Positions 1-12,786 of a DNA stretch of 64,000 bases are shown here, in pieces. The position numbers and the translations under genes are program-made. Origin of the DNA: Trichaptum fuscoviolaceum (Eukaryota > Basidiomycota > Agaricomycetes > Hymenochaetales > Trichaptaceae); assembly GCA_910574455.1 (NCBI GenBank), contig CAJSYZ010000010.1:524770-588769 (forward strand), given 5' to 3'. The notes below the pieces were generated by a model, which was not told the origin of the DNA, did no database searches, and saw only the letters and a program-made list of their open reading frames with translations. Each line of letters starts with the position of its first letter. Position 1 is the stretch's first letter.

Positions 1-1836
1 AGATGTGTTGGAACGTCGACAATGACTCGCACTCGCGCGTCGATCTCGTGCGTTGTTGGTGGGAGCTTTGTCTCCGCGTCAGTACCTGTAGTACCAGAAG
101 TACAAGGGCGCCCCAGTGAGTGTGTCAATAGGCCCGGGCACGGAGGTTTTTCTTCGTGAATCAAGTCGGTAGCCTGAGCAAAAGTATTGAAGGAGCTTGA
201 CGTTGCAGCACAGTCACCTCGCTGGACATGCAACAAGCTGAACTGCGACTCGTACACGGCCACCAGCAGTTATGAAGATTTACGAAAGTAAGTAGAGGAG
301 AGAACAACAGCTGCCCGACTCGGAGCCTGAGCTGGACGAGCACTGGCAGCGGAGATGTCTATCTCTTCGCCTGATGCGCTCCTTCCCTTCACCCCAATCC
401 GGCTATTACCCGTTCGGGTGATTGAGAGGTCCTCCTCGAGAGATCTGTCCTCGTCGCGCAGGACAGGAATAAATTCCGAGTCCGATTTAATAACCAACGA
501 TCATTCCCGCAGGCTCGCAATACCGGGCCATATCTCCGACGCAGACCCGGCGCTCATTCTCAACCAATAATTGCACATCCTCCAAGTCCCGGTCCCATAC
601 TCGGACGTCCCGAACCATTCTCCATTTCACGTCTCGCATGGATATCGCCTTTGCAGTGCATACATACATCATGTACATCATATACAGTTGTACAGTATGT
701 CAGTATACACATGATCACCAGAGCCATCTCGCCGCCGGCGGGCTCTCCGGAAATGAACGTTTCATTCTCTCCGGATGGCAACGGCGCGATGCATCGTAGA
801 CGTTGCTGCTGGTAACACACCCAGGCTTGTCTCTTCCTCACGAGTCAAAATTCAGGTGTGATCGCGTACGAATCAGGCGCTTCCCTTCAACACACATCAT
901 ATAGCTATCGTCCATAAACTGAACATAGTCAGAACTGTCCGAGTCGATCCTCTCCATTCTCATGTGCCTGTCATATTAATCCGAGTCTGCCATTGCCATC
1001 ATGATATCTTTTCACTTCCTCAGGCTTTAGATCTATCTTCATTCCGGGCCAAACGTGAACTTGACTTCATATCGCAAAATTCCCCATGTCTCGCTCTTAA
1101 TCTCGATTCGGAGTCGCGTTCGCGTTGTTCATCAACTGTCAGTTGAATAAACAGTATTTCAGTCCACTGGCAAATCGGAGGTCCGAACCTTTCGTCTTGC
1201 ACTTGCTTGCTTCGACAACCTTCAAGTCCTACGATCCCCGCTGGCATCATCTGGCCTTTCCTCATCGCTAAGTATGACGATCCACTACTAGTAGCGCTAA
1301 TCACCTTGCCGTCGAGCTGTCAAGCTGCGGTGTATTCTCTACTATTCCCGTCACGGTACCAGTCAGTGACTAAAAAAAACAGCCAGTCTACGCCAAAAAA
1401 AAATCGTTCTCTCTCTTTCTCCCTCTTTTCTCTCTCTCTCTCTCTTGCTTACTCCCCTTACATACGATAGAAGAAGGACATGGTCGTGTACGGCTCCTTG
1501 AATCTGAGCTCTCTCTCACCTGCGAATTAAAGTTCGCGCTCCGCTCGAACTTCGACTTCAACTTGATGATTCGGCGTGTCCGAGCCGCGGCTGCCAGTGG
1601 TATCTTTACAACTTATCTTCCGGTATGTATTCCCATTGAAGGCTGCTACTTCGTTCCACGAAAGCCAGAGAACCATATGGCCCGATGGTGTCCTATATCA
1701 GCGCACGATAGCAGCCAGAGGCTTATGGAGACACCGTGACCACCATCTGGCATCAGCCAGCCCAGTTCAAGACGACCCCGGGCCATTGGCAGGTGGCCGC
1801 GTATCCTATAGCCTCTAGCTCTATCAAATCCACTCG
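1..1836. other. Intergenic, no supported gene
   Basis: I see no recognisable gene in this stretch. On the minus strand two consecutive open stretches at about 681-487 and 497-270 read like ordinary charged protein. They lie in different frames, have no recognisable domain and show no convincing splice junction between them, so they may be a relic or chance. A long pyrimidine (CT) tract lies at about 1389-1450, a common feature near fungal promoters, but it is roughly 390 bases before the GH127 start. Confidence 0.5.
1389..1450 (+). repeat. CT-rich pyrimidine tract upstream of GH127 gene
   Basis: The sequence is almost purely C and T with several CTCT runs. Such tracts often mark fungal core promoters just upstream of transcription starts. 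Here it could serve the GH127 gene that begins at 1837, but the distance is long and no transcript evidence is available. Confidence 0.3.
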
Positions 1837-4715
1837 ATGGAAACGAGCCCGAGCCCGAGCCCGAGGACTCCAAACGCTTGTCATCCTCACAGCCCGAGTA
1901 GGCCAGACTCGGACTCGGACTCGGACGCGGACGCGGAGGAAGCGATCAGGTTCAAGTCCAAGTCAGACTTGGCACCACTAGCACCAGCACCAGCAAAGCC
2001 CGTCCCCTTCCAAAACGTCACCATCACGTCCGCCTTCTGGGCCTCCCGGATCCGCGTCGTGCAGCGGGGCGCGCTCCCGGCGATGCAGACGCAGATGAAG
2101 GACACGGGGCGCTGGGACTGCCTGAAGCTGCAGTGGAAGCCGGGCGATCCGAACAAACCGTACGTCCGAGTCTCTCGTCGTTTTCTCGGTACTCATCCAT
2201 CCATCCATCTACTGCACATGCTGCAATGTGTTGATGTCACTATATACACACACACATACATACATACATACATAATTTCATAGACATCAATTCTGGTGAG
2301 TCACTGATATATGTACGTTGATGTGAAAGTCCTCTTGCTTACCACACTGGCATCTCCCCCCATTTTCTAGGGATTCGGACATAGCGAAATGGCTCGAAGC
2401 GGCGTGCTATACTCTCAAAATCACACCCGACGCGACGCTGAGCCAGCTCGTTGAAGAAGCCGTCGACAACATACGAGGCGCACAGCAAGACGACGGGTAC
2501 ATCAATACTTACTTTACCGTACGTGTATTTACTGCTATCGAGCTTGGGAAGTGTGCTAGGCTCATGGAATGCGGATTCGGGATTCGGATAGGTAGTTGAG
2601 CCTGAGCTGAAGTGGAAGAACATTGCGTACGAAAAGATCGAACTTGCGTAGGTATTTCGGGAGATGACTGACGTGTTTCTTTTGGACTCGTATGGCGTAT
2701 GCGTAGCTGGTCGCACGAAATGTACTGCGCGGGGCACCTGCTCGAAGCAGCCCTGGCGCACGAGACGTACTCCGGCTCATACAGGCTCCTAGGCCCGCTG
2801 CTCAGATACATCGCGCACATCAACTCCGTCTTCGGCCCCGAAGACACCAAGAAGAAAGGGTGCGTACCGGAGTTCAGTACCTTGGTGCAGCGTACGTGAT
2901 TAATCGACACGACTCGCGACTCTCAGGTACCCAGGCCACGAAGAGCTCGAGCTCGCGCTCGTGCGCGCCTTCGAGCGCACGGGGGACGCCTCGCTCCTCG
3001 CGCTGGCGCGCTACTTCATCGAGGAGCGCGGTCAAAGGGGGCCAGAAGGCCACTACTACGACCTCGAAGCCAAGGCGCGCGGCGTCCCGCCGCGGCCGGG
3101 CCCAGGGCACGGCGCGCCGTACTCGTACCACCAGGCGGACAAGCCCATCCGGGAGCTCGCCTCTGTCGAGGGGCATGCAGTGCGCGCTATGTATGTGAGC
3201 CTCAGCGTCTCTCCGGGGGGGGAAAAGAAATCTTTTCACAGTATTCATTCACCGTCGGCGCAGGTATTGGCTCTCTGGGGCAGCCGGCGTCGCGCGCCTC
3301 GCGGGCGACAGCTCGTTGACGCAGGCTGTGCAGCGGCTCTGGGCGTCGGCGACGCACCGGAAGATGTATGTCACGGTTAGTAGATCATCGCCAGCTCGTT
3401 CCCCTTCTGTTTATTATCAGAGCGGTTCATAATCTCTATTCCATTCATACAGGGCGGACTGGGCGCCATACCCGAATGGGAGGGCTTTGGCGCGGACTAC
3501 TACTTGCCCAACGAAACAGGTAAAGGAGCCTCTCACTCCATGTCTCTATCGCGAGTCGTACTTACGAAGAATCTCATCTCATTCCAATGAACGTTCTACA
3601 TAGGGTACCTGGAGACATGCGCCGCAGTCGCGCTCGTCTTCTTCGCGCACCAGATGCTCCAGCTCGACCCATACAACATGGAGTACGGGAACGTCCTCGA
3701 GCTCGCGCTCTACAACGCCGCGCTCGTCGGCATGGCCCTCGACGGGAAGAGCTTCTTCTACGACAACCCGCTCGCCACAGTCGACAAGTACCTGTCGCGC
3801 AGCACATGGTTCTCCGTCGCGTGCTGCCCGGCCAACGTACGTCTTATTTAAGCTAAAAAAAGTCTCACTGGGATTTGCAAAACTATTCATGCATCGATTG
3901 TGCTAATTAGATCGCGCGCCTCGTCGGCTCGGTCGGGCAGTATGCGTATACAGTCGGCGCCGACAACACCATATACGTGCAGCTCTATATAGCGTCCACA
4001 GCCGTCATAACGCTCAATAACGGAGACCAAGTGAAGCTGACGCAGGAAACGCCTGGGCCGTGGTACGGGGGAGCCACGCTTACTTTAGAACCCCTGGGCA
4101 CTAACGCAGGAGAGTACACGATCTGTCTTCGAAAACCGCCTGGAAGTCCGGATTTCACTGTGAGGCCACGCTATAAAATCTTATTCATAACCTCTTGTTC
4201 AGCTTCATGTTCGCTCCTTCTAGGTTCGCCTGACCCCCGACTCGAATGGAGTTTCCGACAGTACAGTCAACTGCGCGCCTGAGTCCGCCTTCGCGGCCAT
4301 ATCAGCGCTCAAGTCCAAAACGACCATCTTCGTCGACTTCACCTTCGAAGCGCGTCGGCTCTCCGCACACCCGCTCACGCTCGACTGCAGGGGCTGCACC
4401 GCCATCGCGCGCGGGCCCTTCGTCTACTGCGCCGAGTCCGTCGACAACGCACACATCCCCGACCTGCGCGCCGTGCGTCTCGCAGACGGCGCGGCGTTCG
4501 AGGAGGTCGAATTGGACGAGGACGCGTTGGTTGGGATGGGCTTCCCGAGGGACGGCGCGCTCCCGCGTGCTGTGTTGCTCAAGACACGGGTGTCGGTTGT
4601 TGGCGACGACGCGGAGAGCGATGGTGGAGAGGAGTGTGAGCTGACGCTCATCCCGTACTTCATGTGGGCAAATCGTGGTAAATCGGATTTGAGAGTTTGG
4701 CTTCCTCGAGCCTGA
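1837..4715 (+). CDS. GH127 beta-L-arabinofuranosidase (DUF1680 family)
   Basis: This enzyme family removes terminal beta-L-arabinofuranosyl residues from plant-type glycans. I read ten exons: 1837-2159, 2371-2518, 2592-2626, 2707-2859, 2927-3190, 3264-3375, 3453-3519, 3604-3836, 3911-4159 and 4224-4715. Together they give 691 residues in one frame with GT-AG introns, close to the usual family length. Family hallmarks are present: [13 protein letters not shown] with the acid/base Glu region, [11 protein letters not shown] with the Glu and Cys zinc ligands, and VACCPAN with the paired Cys that supplies the nucleophile. The N-terminus is unusual: Ser-Pro repeats, then an alternating Ser-Asp acidic run, with no visible signal peptide, so an upstream exon could be missing or the enzyme may be intracellular. 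The next gene converges from the opposite strand about 100 bases away. Confidence 0.9.
2243..2276. repeat. CA/CATA microsatellite in GH127 intron 1
   Basis: A short run of ACAC followed by repeated CATA units lies inside the first intron of the GH127 gene. Confidence 0.7.
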
Positions 4716-4813
4716 TGCTACCTGAGCTTTTGTACAACATGTGCTTGAAAAAAGACGGAGAATATGAGATATAAGATATAAAAAATACAGTAAGAGATAA
4801 AAAATCAGATGCA

Positions 4814-6332
4814 CTAGTTGTCCACGACACGTCGATCCCATGCCGTGCGCTTCATCCGGGCGATATTCCGCGTCGTCGTCTTCAGCTGCCAATAGTACGG
4901 CGGACCCAGATACTGAAGGCCCATGAACATCGTGTGTCCAATCAGCAAATCACCCCCCACGAATGTCGTCCGCGTCATCGGATCCCCCGCATTCGCCACA
5001 AAAACCCTCGTCAACAGCTCGTTCAGCTCCGCCACGAGGCCCGGCTCGAAGATATCGAGCGCTGCGCGCTCATCCACAGGGCGACCGAGGACGCGCCGCT
5101 GCGACAGCTGGGCGAGCGCAGCGTCCATCGCGGCCCGGTAGTGCTCCACGACGACGACGACGGGGTGCGCGAGCGGCGGCGCGGCGCGCAGGAGCGCCGC
5201 GTGCGCGACGTGCAGCCGGTCGTACACGCTCATCGCGTCCCAGACCTGCCGCGCGACGCGGATGTGCTGCAGGGCGTAGTGCAGGCCGCGGACGAGGCAC
5301 GCGAGCGTCAGGTGGGGCTGTCCCGGGCGCGCGCCGATCTCCATGCGGAAGGGGACCGCGCCGTCGTTGTGCACGATGACGATGTGCTGGAGGGGCGGGT
5401 CGAACGCGGACAGCTCGAGGTCCTCGGCCAGCGAGCGGTGGTACTCCAGCTCGATCCCGCAGTCTGCGAGGTCCCAGCATATCTGCGGTGTGTGGCTCTC
5501 GGACTGCCATGCGAGCGAGTTATGGAGGGATGGGATGTCCTCATCGGGTTCGACGTCGCAAGTTTGCACGATTTCGTTGTACATCTCAGGGAACATTGGG
5601 CCTGTAGGTGAATAGTTACTTAGATCTACAGCCTCGGCCACGTTTCGAACGAAATACCAACCCACCTATCGCAACGTCCGAAGGCCGCTCTTTGACAGGG
5701 GCATAGTTGAACCCGCAGGGCGGGCGGGCGCGAGCCTCGATCTGCGAAGTAGGGAACGGAGTCTTGCCCTCAAATGTCCGGAGGCAGAACAACGTCAGGA
5801 GGAGATAACCACGCGCCCGATCACCCGGGCCCAGGAGCTGCTCGCTGGTCGGCGCCATCAAGTCCTGGCATACACGCCCCATCAGCGCAAGCGTTTCTTG
5901 ATCTTGGAGCTTCAGTTGAGCTTCAATAATAGCTCGCAACCGCTGTTGCGCCGCCGCTCCCGGGCAAGCCACCGGGACGATCGAGTTGTGCGAGTCGTCC
6001 CCATTCCCATCTGCCGTCTCGATTCTTTCTGCAGGAATTGGCACTTGAAGTTCTTGCACCCCTTGGCGTGCATTGGAGGGTAAAACGAGCGCTTGCTGCC
6101 TTTGTCGTTTGCGGCCCAGATCATTCGACTCCTCTGATGTCTTCCGCTTCAGCCTATTCCCACCTCCGTCAATAGGAACGGCCGGTCCACTATGATTGTT
6201 CGTGTTGTCACCGACAGCCGTCTTAACTTGCTCACGATGGCGAGAAGCAGCAGGATCTTGAATTATATAGTGTGAAAGAGTGTGTTTCGTAAAAGAGGAG
6301 AGCACCTGTCTCTCCGAGTTGTATGGACGCAT
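4814..6332 (-). CDS. Unidentified fungal protein, two exons
   Basis: I do not recognise this protein. Two exons, 6332-5666 and 5601-4814, are joined by a 64-nt GT-AG intron that keeps the frame and give 484 residues. The first quarter is polar with a basic KRK...GRKRQRQQ patch that could be a nuclear localisation signal. The middle has a helical region (QRLRAIIEAQLKLQDQ). The C-terminal 250 residues are mostly helical, Ala/Leu/Val-rich and rather acidic, which suggests a folded domain. A start further downstream is possible, but the ATG at 6332 is the first in frame. It ends 98 bases from the convergent GH127 gene. Confidence 0.75.
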
Positions 6333-6851
6333 AAATACCTATAATTCAATGCGAGTGAAGGGTACTGTAGTAGTTGGAAGTTTTGAGACAGGGTCCAGAG
6401 CGCACTTTTTGAGCATTAAGTATGTCTTTGACGTGGTGGCTTGTCTAAGAAGAAGCAACGACGAGAGCCACAATCTGCATCGAGGGTGTGGCTCTCTTAT
6501 CGTAGATCATCCGGGAGGTAGTTCCCTCAACCCAGCAAGCCAAGAAATCGCAACTAGCACAAAGCTCCTGAACTGCTCCAGACTACGCACCGAATGGATG
6601 GGCAACACAGTGAGGTCAAACAGATAATCTGGAGTCCTTCGTAGGACAAGACCTTGTTGGACGAGCGCTTGAGCCACCCGAACGCTCTACGGCATCCGCA
6701 CAAAGGCTTGAAGTTGGTCATTACGATGCAGAATACAAGTCATAAATGCACGCACCTCCTGTGGGCTTAGTTTCCCCGTACTTAGTCGTCCTCAGATCAT
6801 GAAACATCATCAAATTATTCGTAATATACGATAAAGCAAAGACAAACAAGC
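6333..6851. other. Intergenic between unidentified gene and LNP1
   Basis: No supported gene. It should hold the promoter of the leftward unidentified gene and the 3' end of the Lunapark gene. The open stretch on the plus strand at 6280-6627 has no recognisable content. Confidence 0.5.
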
Positions 6852-8303
6852 CTACGAATCAATCTCCATCAACATGGTCCTTTCTTTAGGATTCGAACTC
6901 TCAGTCGGCACATTTCCTTCCTCTTCCCTGTCAACTTCTGGCTCCTCCTCAACATCCTCAGGCAGAGAAAACGTATTTGCTAGAGGAGAGGATTTTCGCT
7001 GCTGTTGGTGCTCGTCTTCTTCAAGGAGGGGACCTGAGCGAGACGGCATGGACCTCCGTCTGTCTGATTCCGATGCGCCAGCAGAAGGTTGCAGAAGGGA
7101 ATTTCCCATTTTCGCTGGCATAGACTGTCGCCCTTTCGTGGGTCTTGATGGTTGCTGGGTGGAAGAAGCTTGTAAGCCACTTTCCGGGGAGGTAGGTGAT
7201 GATGGCGACAGCGACCGTCCCGCCCGAAGAGAACGAGCAGACGGATTAAAGTATCCACATTTCGGACAGACATATTCTACGAAGACCGAGTTAAGCCGAC
7301 TATTGTCCTAATCCGAAACCGGTCAAAGAAGTCACTCACGAGCATCTTCCCAAAGTTCCTCCTTCACGAGACCGTTGTGAGTGAAACATTTCTGGCAAAT
7401 AAGCGCGTACTTGTTCGCGGAAGCGTTCATGCTCAGCTCGTCATCGCCTATCAACGCGTCCGCAAGCTTGTCGTACCATTGCTTGCGGCCAGGCGACATC
7501 GGGGTTTGTGACACTAGCGAGGACGGACATGTCAGCATACAGCAGTTTTACGTATCAAACAAACGCCTCGTACCTAAAGGCGACGCACCAGTCGCAATAG
7601 CTGCAGGTGCTCCACCATTTGGCAACGGTTGTCCTTGACGCTGAGGAGTTCCAGGAGGTTGAGGAGCTTTTGGTCCCACACCCGGTCGTTGTCGGAGGGG
7701 TGACTCTGAGGGTGAAGAATCATATCTGTCGATGAGGTTCTTTGTCGTGTAGTAGTTCGTCTTCTTCTTGATTTCCTCGACTTTCGTCCGTTGCTGGTTA
7801 AGAAGAGCTTTAAGCGTCTTCTCTTTGGTATATGTCAATAACAAAGCCAGAGGTGTAGAGGAAATTAAATGAGACCCACCTTCAGCGTTCTCCTTCCTGG
7901 TATACCACGTTTGAACGATCCGACGTGTCAACTGTATCCTAGTGTATGTTTTAGTATGAAGGCTCAAGGTGACAGACAGTTGCTCTCACAATATAGGTCC
8001 CAAGAACACCGGAAACACTTTCGCTGCGCGTTCCAATCCACCCCTACTAAACTGCGGCAGGAAACCACTGTACCAAACAGCAACGTACGCAGTCCATGCC
8101 GCAAACGTGTATATTGTCACCAGCAAGGTTGTCCGCTTTTCTCGCAGACGAATGTCTGACAATTGTTGCTGGCGTTTCTGGATATCGAGTGCCAGTGAGG
8201 AGAGGACTTCCTCGTAATCCTCAGGTTCTTTCTGCAATTCGTTCATCAAAAGGAGGACATCCGATATTAGGAGTGAACAGACCTTTTTGAACCAATTAAA
8301 CAT
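6852..8303 (-). CDS. LNP1: Lunapark-type ER network junction protein
   Basis: Lunapark stabilises three-way junctions of tubular endoplasmic reticulum. The gene is split by several short introns. The N-terminus MFNWFKK is followed, after an intron, by EPEDYEEVLSSLALDIQKRQ, the classic fungal Lunapark start. Two hydrophobic segments follow, one with LLVTIYTFAAWTAYVAVWY and one around KVFPVFLGPIL. After them comes a coiled segment (LKALLNQQRTKVEEIKKKTN) and then a C-terminal zinc ribbon: CQKC in one exon and CPKCG in the next, with the intron between them (donor near 7338). The tail from about 7250 to 6855 is Ser/Pro-rich and acidic and ends MEIDS. All family parts are present in the right order, so the gene looks intact. 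Confidence 0.92.
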
Positions 8304-8564
8304 CCCTTTCGTAGAAATACAGGTTAAATGAGTGTAGAAGAGGTCGGAAGCGTGTTTGTGGTGAGGATTGCATCCAGAAGTTGAAGTTTGGTACCAGGAG
8401 CTTTTGGCCAGGGCCGGGAAGTTCCGACTATGTAGTAGTGGGAGTCTCTCTTGAATATCAGTGAACGCAGGCCACTCTGACGTCGATACTCCTTCAACGA
8501 AAGCATTGAAAATGTCGAATGTTCAACGTTCACTTTCTAGCTTGCTTTTACGCTTTCCTCGTCT

Positions 8565-9991
8565 ATGGATACTTTCGACCACAAGTCCGTCGATCTCATT
8601 GCAACTGCCTATGCTACCGCATCAGCAGGAATGCATCCATCACACACGCTACCGTTGAAGTTACAGGCGATCGCAGACGCTGGCTTCAAATTGACTGAAA
8701 TTGCCATGCCTGACGTCGAGCAATATGCGGAATCACGCTTCAAAGGATATCAAAAGTTGGATGAATCAGGCTCGGGAGATCTGGACAAGCTTGTTGAAGC
8801 TGCTGAAGAGATACACAAACAATGTTTACAGCTTGGACTACATGTTCTTACACTTATGCCGTATGTTCCCAGTGTCAATTCCATGAGAAAAACACTGGTT
8901 TAAAGGCAATCCCTGTCACTGATAGATTCGACAAATTTGAAGGATACGAGGACGAGTCTAAGCTTAAGCAAAACCTACAACGCGCCAGAGCATGGTTCAG
9001 AATAATGAACGTAAGCCGTTAAATTTTCCTTATAATAGCTGATCTGCTCACAAAACACCATATCAGGCTCTCGATTGTCAAATGCTACAGGTTGGCTCAT
9101 CAAATGACCCCGACATTACGAGTGACTTCGACGCTATGGCCCGTGATCTTCGAGCTCTGGCTGCGGAAGGGGCTGCCCAGAACCCTCCAATCCGCATGTG
9201 GGTCACGTCCGTCGTATCAGCCATCATAAACCTGGGCTGAAACGTGTTTAGCGCATATGAGATGTGGGCTTGGGGGACGTACGTGTGAGTACTAATGTCT
9301 CAGAGGTCGCTGTTCAATACTGACGGCCGTCGCCAGAAACTCCTGGGAGCACGTCTGGGAGATATGCAAGCGAGTTGATATGCCTAATTTCGGGATGTGT
9401 CTAGACACATTCCAGATCTCCGGTATGCTCATTTAGTCTCATGTGCCGGCTCTTCTTCCAACCCCTTCTCATGAAGCAACACACTACGCCTCTGCGGTGG
9501 CTCTCCCATCCTCTCTCAACAACACAGTCCCTCCACCGCAAACGACGTTGGCCTCCTCGTTGGAAGCACTCACCTCTGTACTCTCCGAGCGCACGTCAAA
9601 GATATTCTACCTCCAAATATCCGACGGAGCGTTCGTAGACCCTAGTACACTATCGAAGAAAGCGGCGGACCAAGGCATACATGCCTTATACGCGTGGTCG
9701 AACGAGTATCGACCCCTGCCTTTCCAAGGAGGTGCTCTCGGCGGGTTTCTTCCAGTCATGAGTGTTATTAGTGCGGTTCTAAAAACTGGATGGAGGGGTC
9801 CTTGGTCATACGAGGTGCGCTTCACAAGTTTTTTTTGTCTGGCTTTCTGAATCTCACCTTTGCCTCTGAAATAGGTTTTCTACGCTGAGGAACAAAGGAA
9901 ACCAGGTTCTGATGTACCAGAGCGCTGGACCAAGCAAGCAATGGCCTGTCACGAGCGCATCCTCAGACTCCTGAGCGAAGGTACATTCTGA
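8565..9991 (+). CDS. Sugar isomerase/epimerase-like TIM barrel, 3-dehydroshikimate dehydratase-like
   Basis: This is a xylose-isomerase-like TIM-barrel protein, closest in pattern to fungal 3-dehydroshikimate dehydratases of quinate/shikimate catabolism. It starts MDTFDHKSVDLIATAYATAS and is broken by several introns. Matching family segments are LDCQMLQVGSS, NPPIRI then AYEMWAWGTYV (metal-ligand Glu), PNFGMCLDTFQIS (metal-ligand Asp), IFYLQISDGAF and GPWSYEV. The last exon, from about 9876, ends RLLSEGTF. The exon junction after CLDTFQIS (near 9420-9480) is uncertain. Substrate is not provable from sequence; other sugar-phosphate isomerases share the fold. The start is only 261 bases from the divergent LNP1 start, so the two probably share a promoter region. 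Confidence 0.8.
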
Positions 9992-10449
9992 TCAGAGCTT
10001 TTGAGAGAATGATTAATTGAGAGCATATCGAGTATTTACGTCTCAAATAAAGTTATGTTTTCCTCTCGTCGCTTTCCAAGGAAGTGAAGCGCGGCCGTCT
10101 TCCCTTGATCCTACGCTGGCCAACTAACATTGCGAATTCCACAGACTCCTTCTAGTCGCTCTGGTACGCTGCCGTCTGAAGAAATTGCTTCTGCAAAGGA
10201 AGATGGTGTGAAAAATGGGGCGGGCGCACGAAATGGGGCTGACAGGTTCTTAAGGCTCAAGGGAGAAGCCACCACTTCAGAGGGGCTGCAAACTTCTCAT
10301 AGTCTCCACCGTGTGTTGACGCTGTCTAGAGGCTCGAAGTCGTCCCTGTTGTCGTGGTCGGTAATGAAGAGACGCGATGCGACATACGCGTGATGTTCGC
10401 GCGCTTCCGCACGTCATGAATCATGAGCCGCGGTACTCCTTCTGAGTCC
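9992..10449. other. Intergenic between dehydratase-like gene and its relic
   Basis: No supported gene. The open stretch at 10130-10393 has no recognisable content. Confidence 0.4.
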
Positions 10450-10940
10450 CTTCATCTCGTCCTGAGTAAGATGGTCTATTGTGCAACCTCAAGCCGACAG
10501 TTGCTCCTCCTTGGCACACTAAGGCCTCGCCCATATACAAACGCAAACTTCGCCTTCTTGTCAACTACGTCTTCGTCCTTGGGGGCGAATGTACTTCGAC
10601 TATCCTTGCTGCTTTAGTCCTTGTGACTCATTTGTGGATTCCAGCATTGCTTGGCGGTGACATGCATTGCCTTAGCGCTCTAATCGCTCCATTCGCCTAC
10701 ACCACGATGCACTTGCCTTTCTCTCGGCTAGGCTGGGCAAGAGCCGACGCAAATCGACGAGTCGCTGGTCGTATGAGGTGTGTACCATGCATTTGAACGT
10801 ACACTGATAGACTCCTACTAACGGTTCGTACCAAAGCATTATATGATAAGGATTAGGGCGAAAGCTACTCGGACTGAACACTGGACCAAAGTTGTTATGA
10901 CATGTCCGAAGCGTATCCTTATGGAGGTCGGCCATTGGTC
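10450..10940 (+). pseudogene. Decayed tandem copy of the dehydratase-like gene (3' part)
   Basis: The segment matches the 3' half of the gene just upstream in the same order, but with stops and frameshifts. The clearest blocks are SWSYEV near 10760 (against PWSYEV in the gene) and EHWTKVVMTCPKRIL near 10880-10920 (against ERWTKQAMACHERIL). The DNA also aligns around ACTGGACCAAA. The 5' part is not recognisable. This fits an old local duplication that has since decayed. Confidence 0.55.
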
Positions 10941-11555
10941 GAACTTGAAGAAATTGACCCTCCAAAATCTGTAATTGCCAGCGATGCATTTGTGTATATG
11001 GGTAAGCTCGCCTTCTGACCCAGCGCCATTGTGTTTAGGCGCCTCGACCGGCGTCTTATAGTAATGAACCAGTAGTCGTGGGCCTGTCGACCATCGTTGA
11101 CACTCGTGAGTCGCGACATTGCTTAGATTTGACTCTGCGCCTGCTCACTAGCTCTGCTTCACCATTGAACGCTTCATCATAATTCCAAACTATGGATATT
11201 GGTTCGTCTCATTCGTTTCCTGTAAATGATACATATATTGTCGAAGTCTGAACAGCCTCACCTGCTTCAGCTACAGCCGCAATGAGGAGAGATCAGGCAT
11301 ACTTACGGCCGACTACTTCATATTGCCGGGTCACCGGCGATACGTTCTCGACTGGCTACCGACTCAACGATTAATTCTGACGACTTCTGCTATGCTATAA
11401 TCCCCGGCTTCGTCCTACTAACAAGTAATGTGCATTCAGACCTTTGCACATAGCTTTCGCGTACGCAGAGAGTATATGGCGAAGAAAGCAGCTTATACGT
11501 GCTTTCTAATTATGCTACTTTGGACCATTTCGTCGATATCGAGCCTCTTTCGTCG

Positions 11556-12786
11556 ATGTGGTCCTCACAGACGGCGAGAATGAGACTTCATAAAGCTGGA
11601 AGCAGGCCAGGAAAACTCTGCGTAACTTACTTCTGTCAGTGCACCAGACTTGTTGGCATGCATACGAAAGACGCAATAGACCCCGAAGACGACGACTCCG
11701 GGTCGTCCTGCTCTTTGTTTACCACATCAACCGCTACAACCCTGCATAACGCTGGTGCGGGCCGTATAATGGGCACTTTGATTTCGTGGGGAGGTAGAGC
11801 TCTGGAACGTTGGTTAGCGCGAATGGCGTATGAAATAGGACGATGCCCTCGTGCTATCGAACATCGTGTGCGGAAGCGCATAAATAAACATGTTGTTTAC
11901 CAGCCTTGCTACAAGCACTGCAGCGAATGCAATGCCCTCCGAAGGGATACACTAAGATTAGTAGACTACATTCGGTGAGATTCATTTGTTAACTGAGCAT
12001 ATACGTGGATATTTACTTTTCCATCAGGTCGTCTTTCATCAAAATCCGCTTAGAAGCCCTATCTACTCTTCTAAAACTACTCGATAATTACCATGCCATA
12101 TTGACTCGCTTCATCAGCCCACATACTGTCCACAAGATACGTGCATCAACTCATTCGCTAGATCTTCGGAGGACATCTGTACAAGACATTGTCAACGTCG
12201 ATACCCTCGTATCCAGCATCGTCTGGAGAATTGAGAACTCACCGAACAAAGTTGCTGATTGGGTCAACTATCAAATCCAGCTCCTTGACCTATGTCAGCT
12301 AACGTGCGATTATGACGAGAATACTATACAATATTTCATTGAGTCTGAGAGGTATGGAAATAGTCGTACTTATCTGGATGTCTTCCCTGATATATCTCTA
12401 ATTTGAAACTAGGCAAAGACTTGATGACGCTATCCAAAACAACTTCAAAGCGGTGTTGCAGCTACTGAATAATTACGACATATCCCAGAGCAACCGAAAT
12501 CAAGCATTGGAGAAAGTATCTTGGAACGAAATTGTCCGGGAAGTCATGAAGTCGTTGCCTGCAACGTGCAAAGTCTACTTTACCTGTGAAGCAATTATGT
12601 CTACACTCTCTCTATCTATAACAGTGGCAGTAGATGAGGCATTTCCACTTGCCTCCTATTGTGCTTTTAGCTATCCTTATACAACGATGCTTGACATTCT
12701 GATTAGGTATGTATTCTGTTCGCGGCTGCCACACTCTCATGCTCAAGATACAATTCACAAATTTTCCTAGTATTGGGGATGAATGA
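11556..12786 (+). CDS. Unidentified four-exon protein
   Basis: I do not recognise this protein. Exons near 11556-11974, 12028-12351, 12413-12706 and 12771-12786 join in frame through short introns with good GT-AG sites, which is the main support. The first ATG in the open frame is at 11556; the frame is open upstream to about 11499 without an ATG, so an extra 5' exon is possible. The product is basic at first (RVRKRINK) and later strongly helical with many Leu, Ile and Asn (LLQLLNNYDISQSN type segments). No signal peptide or clear membrane helix is seen. The last exon is very short (SIGDE-stop), a weak point of the model. Confidence 0.5.
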
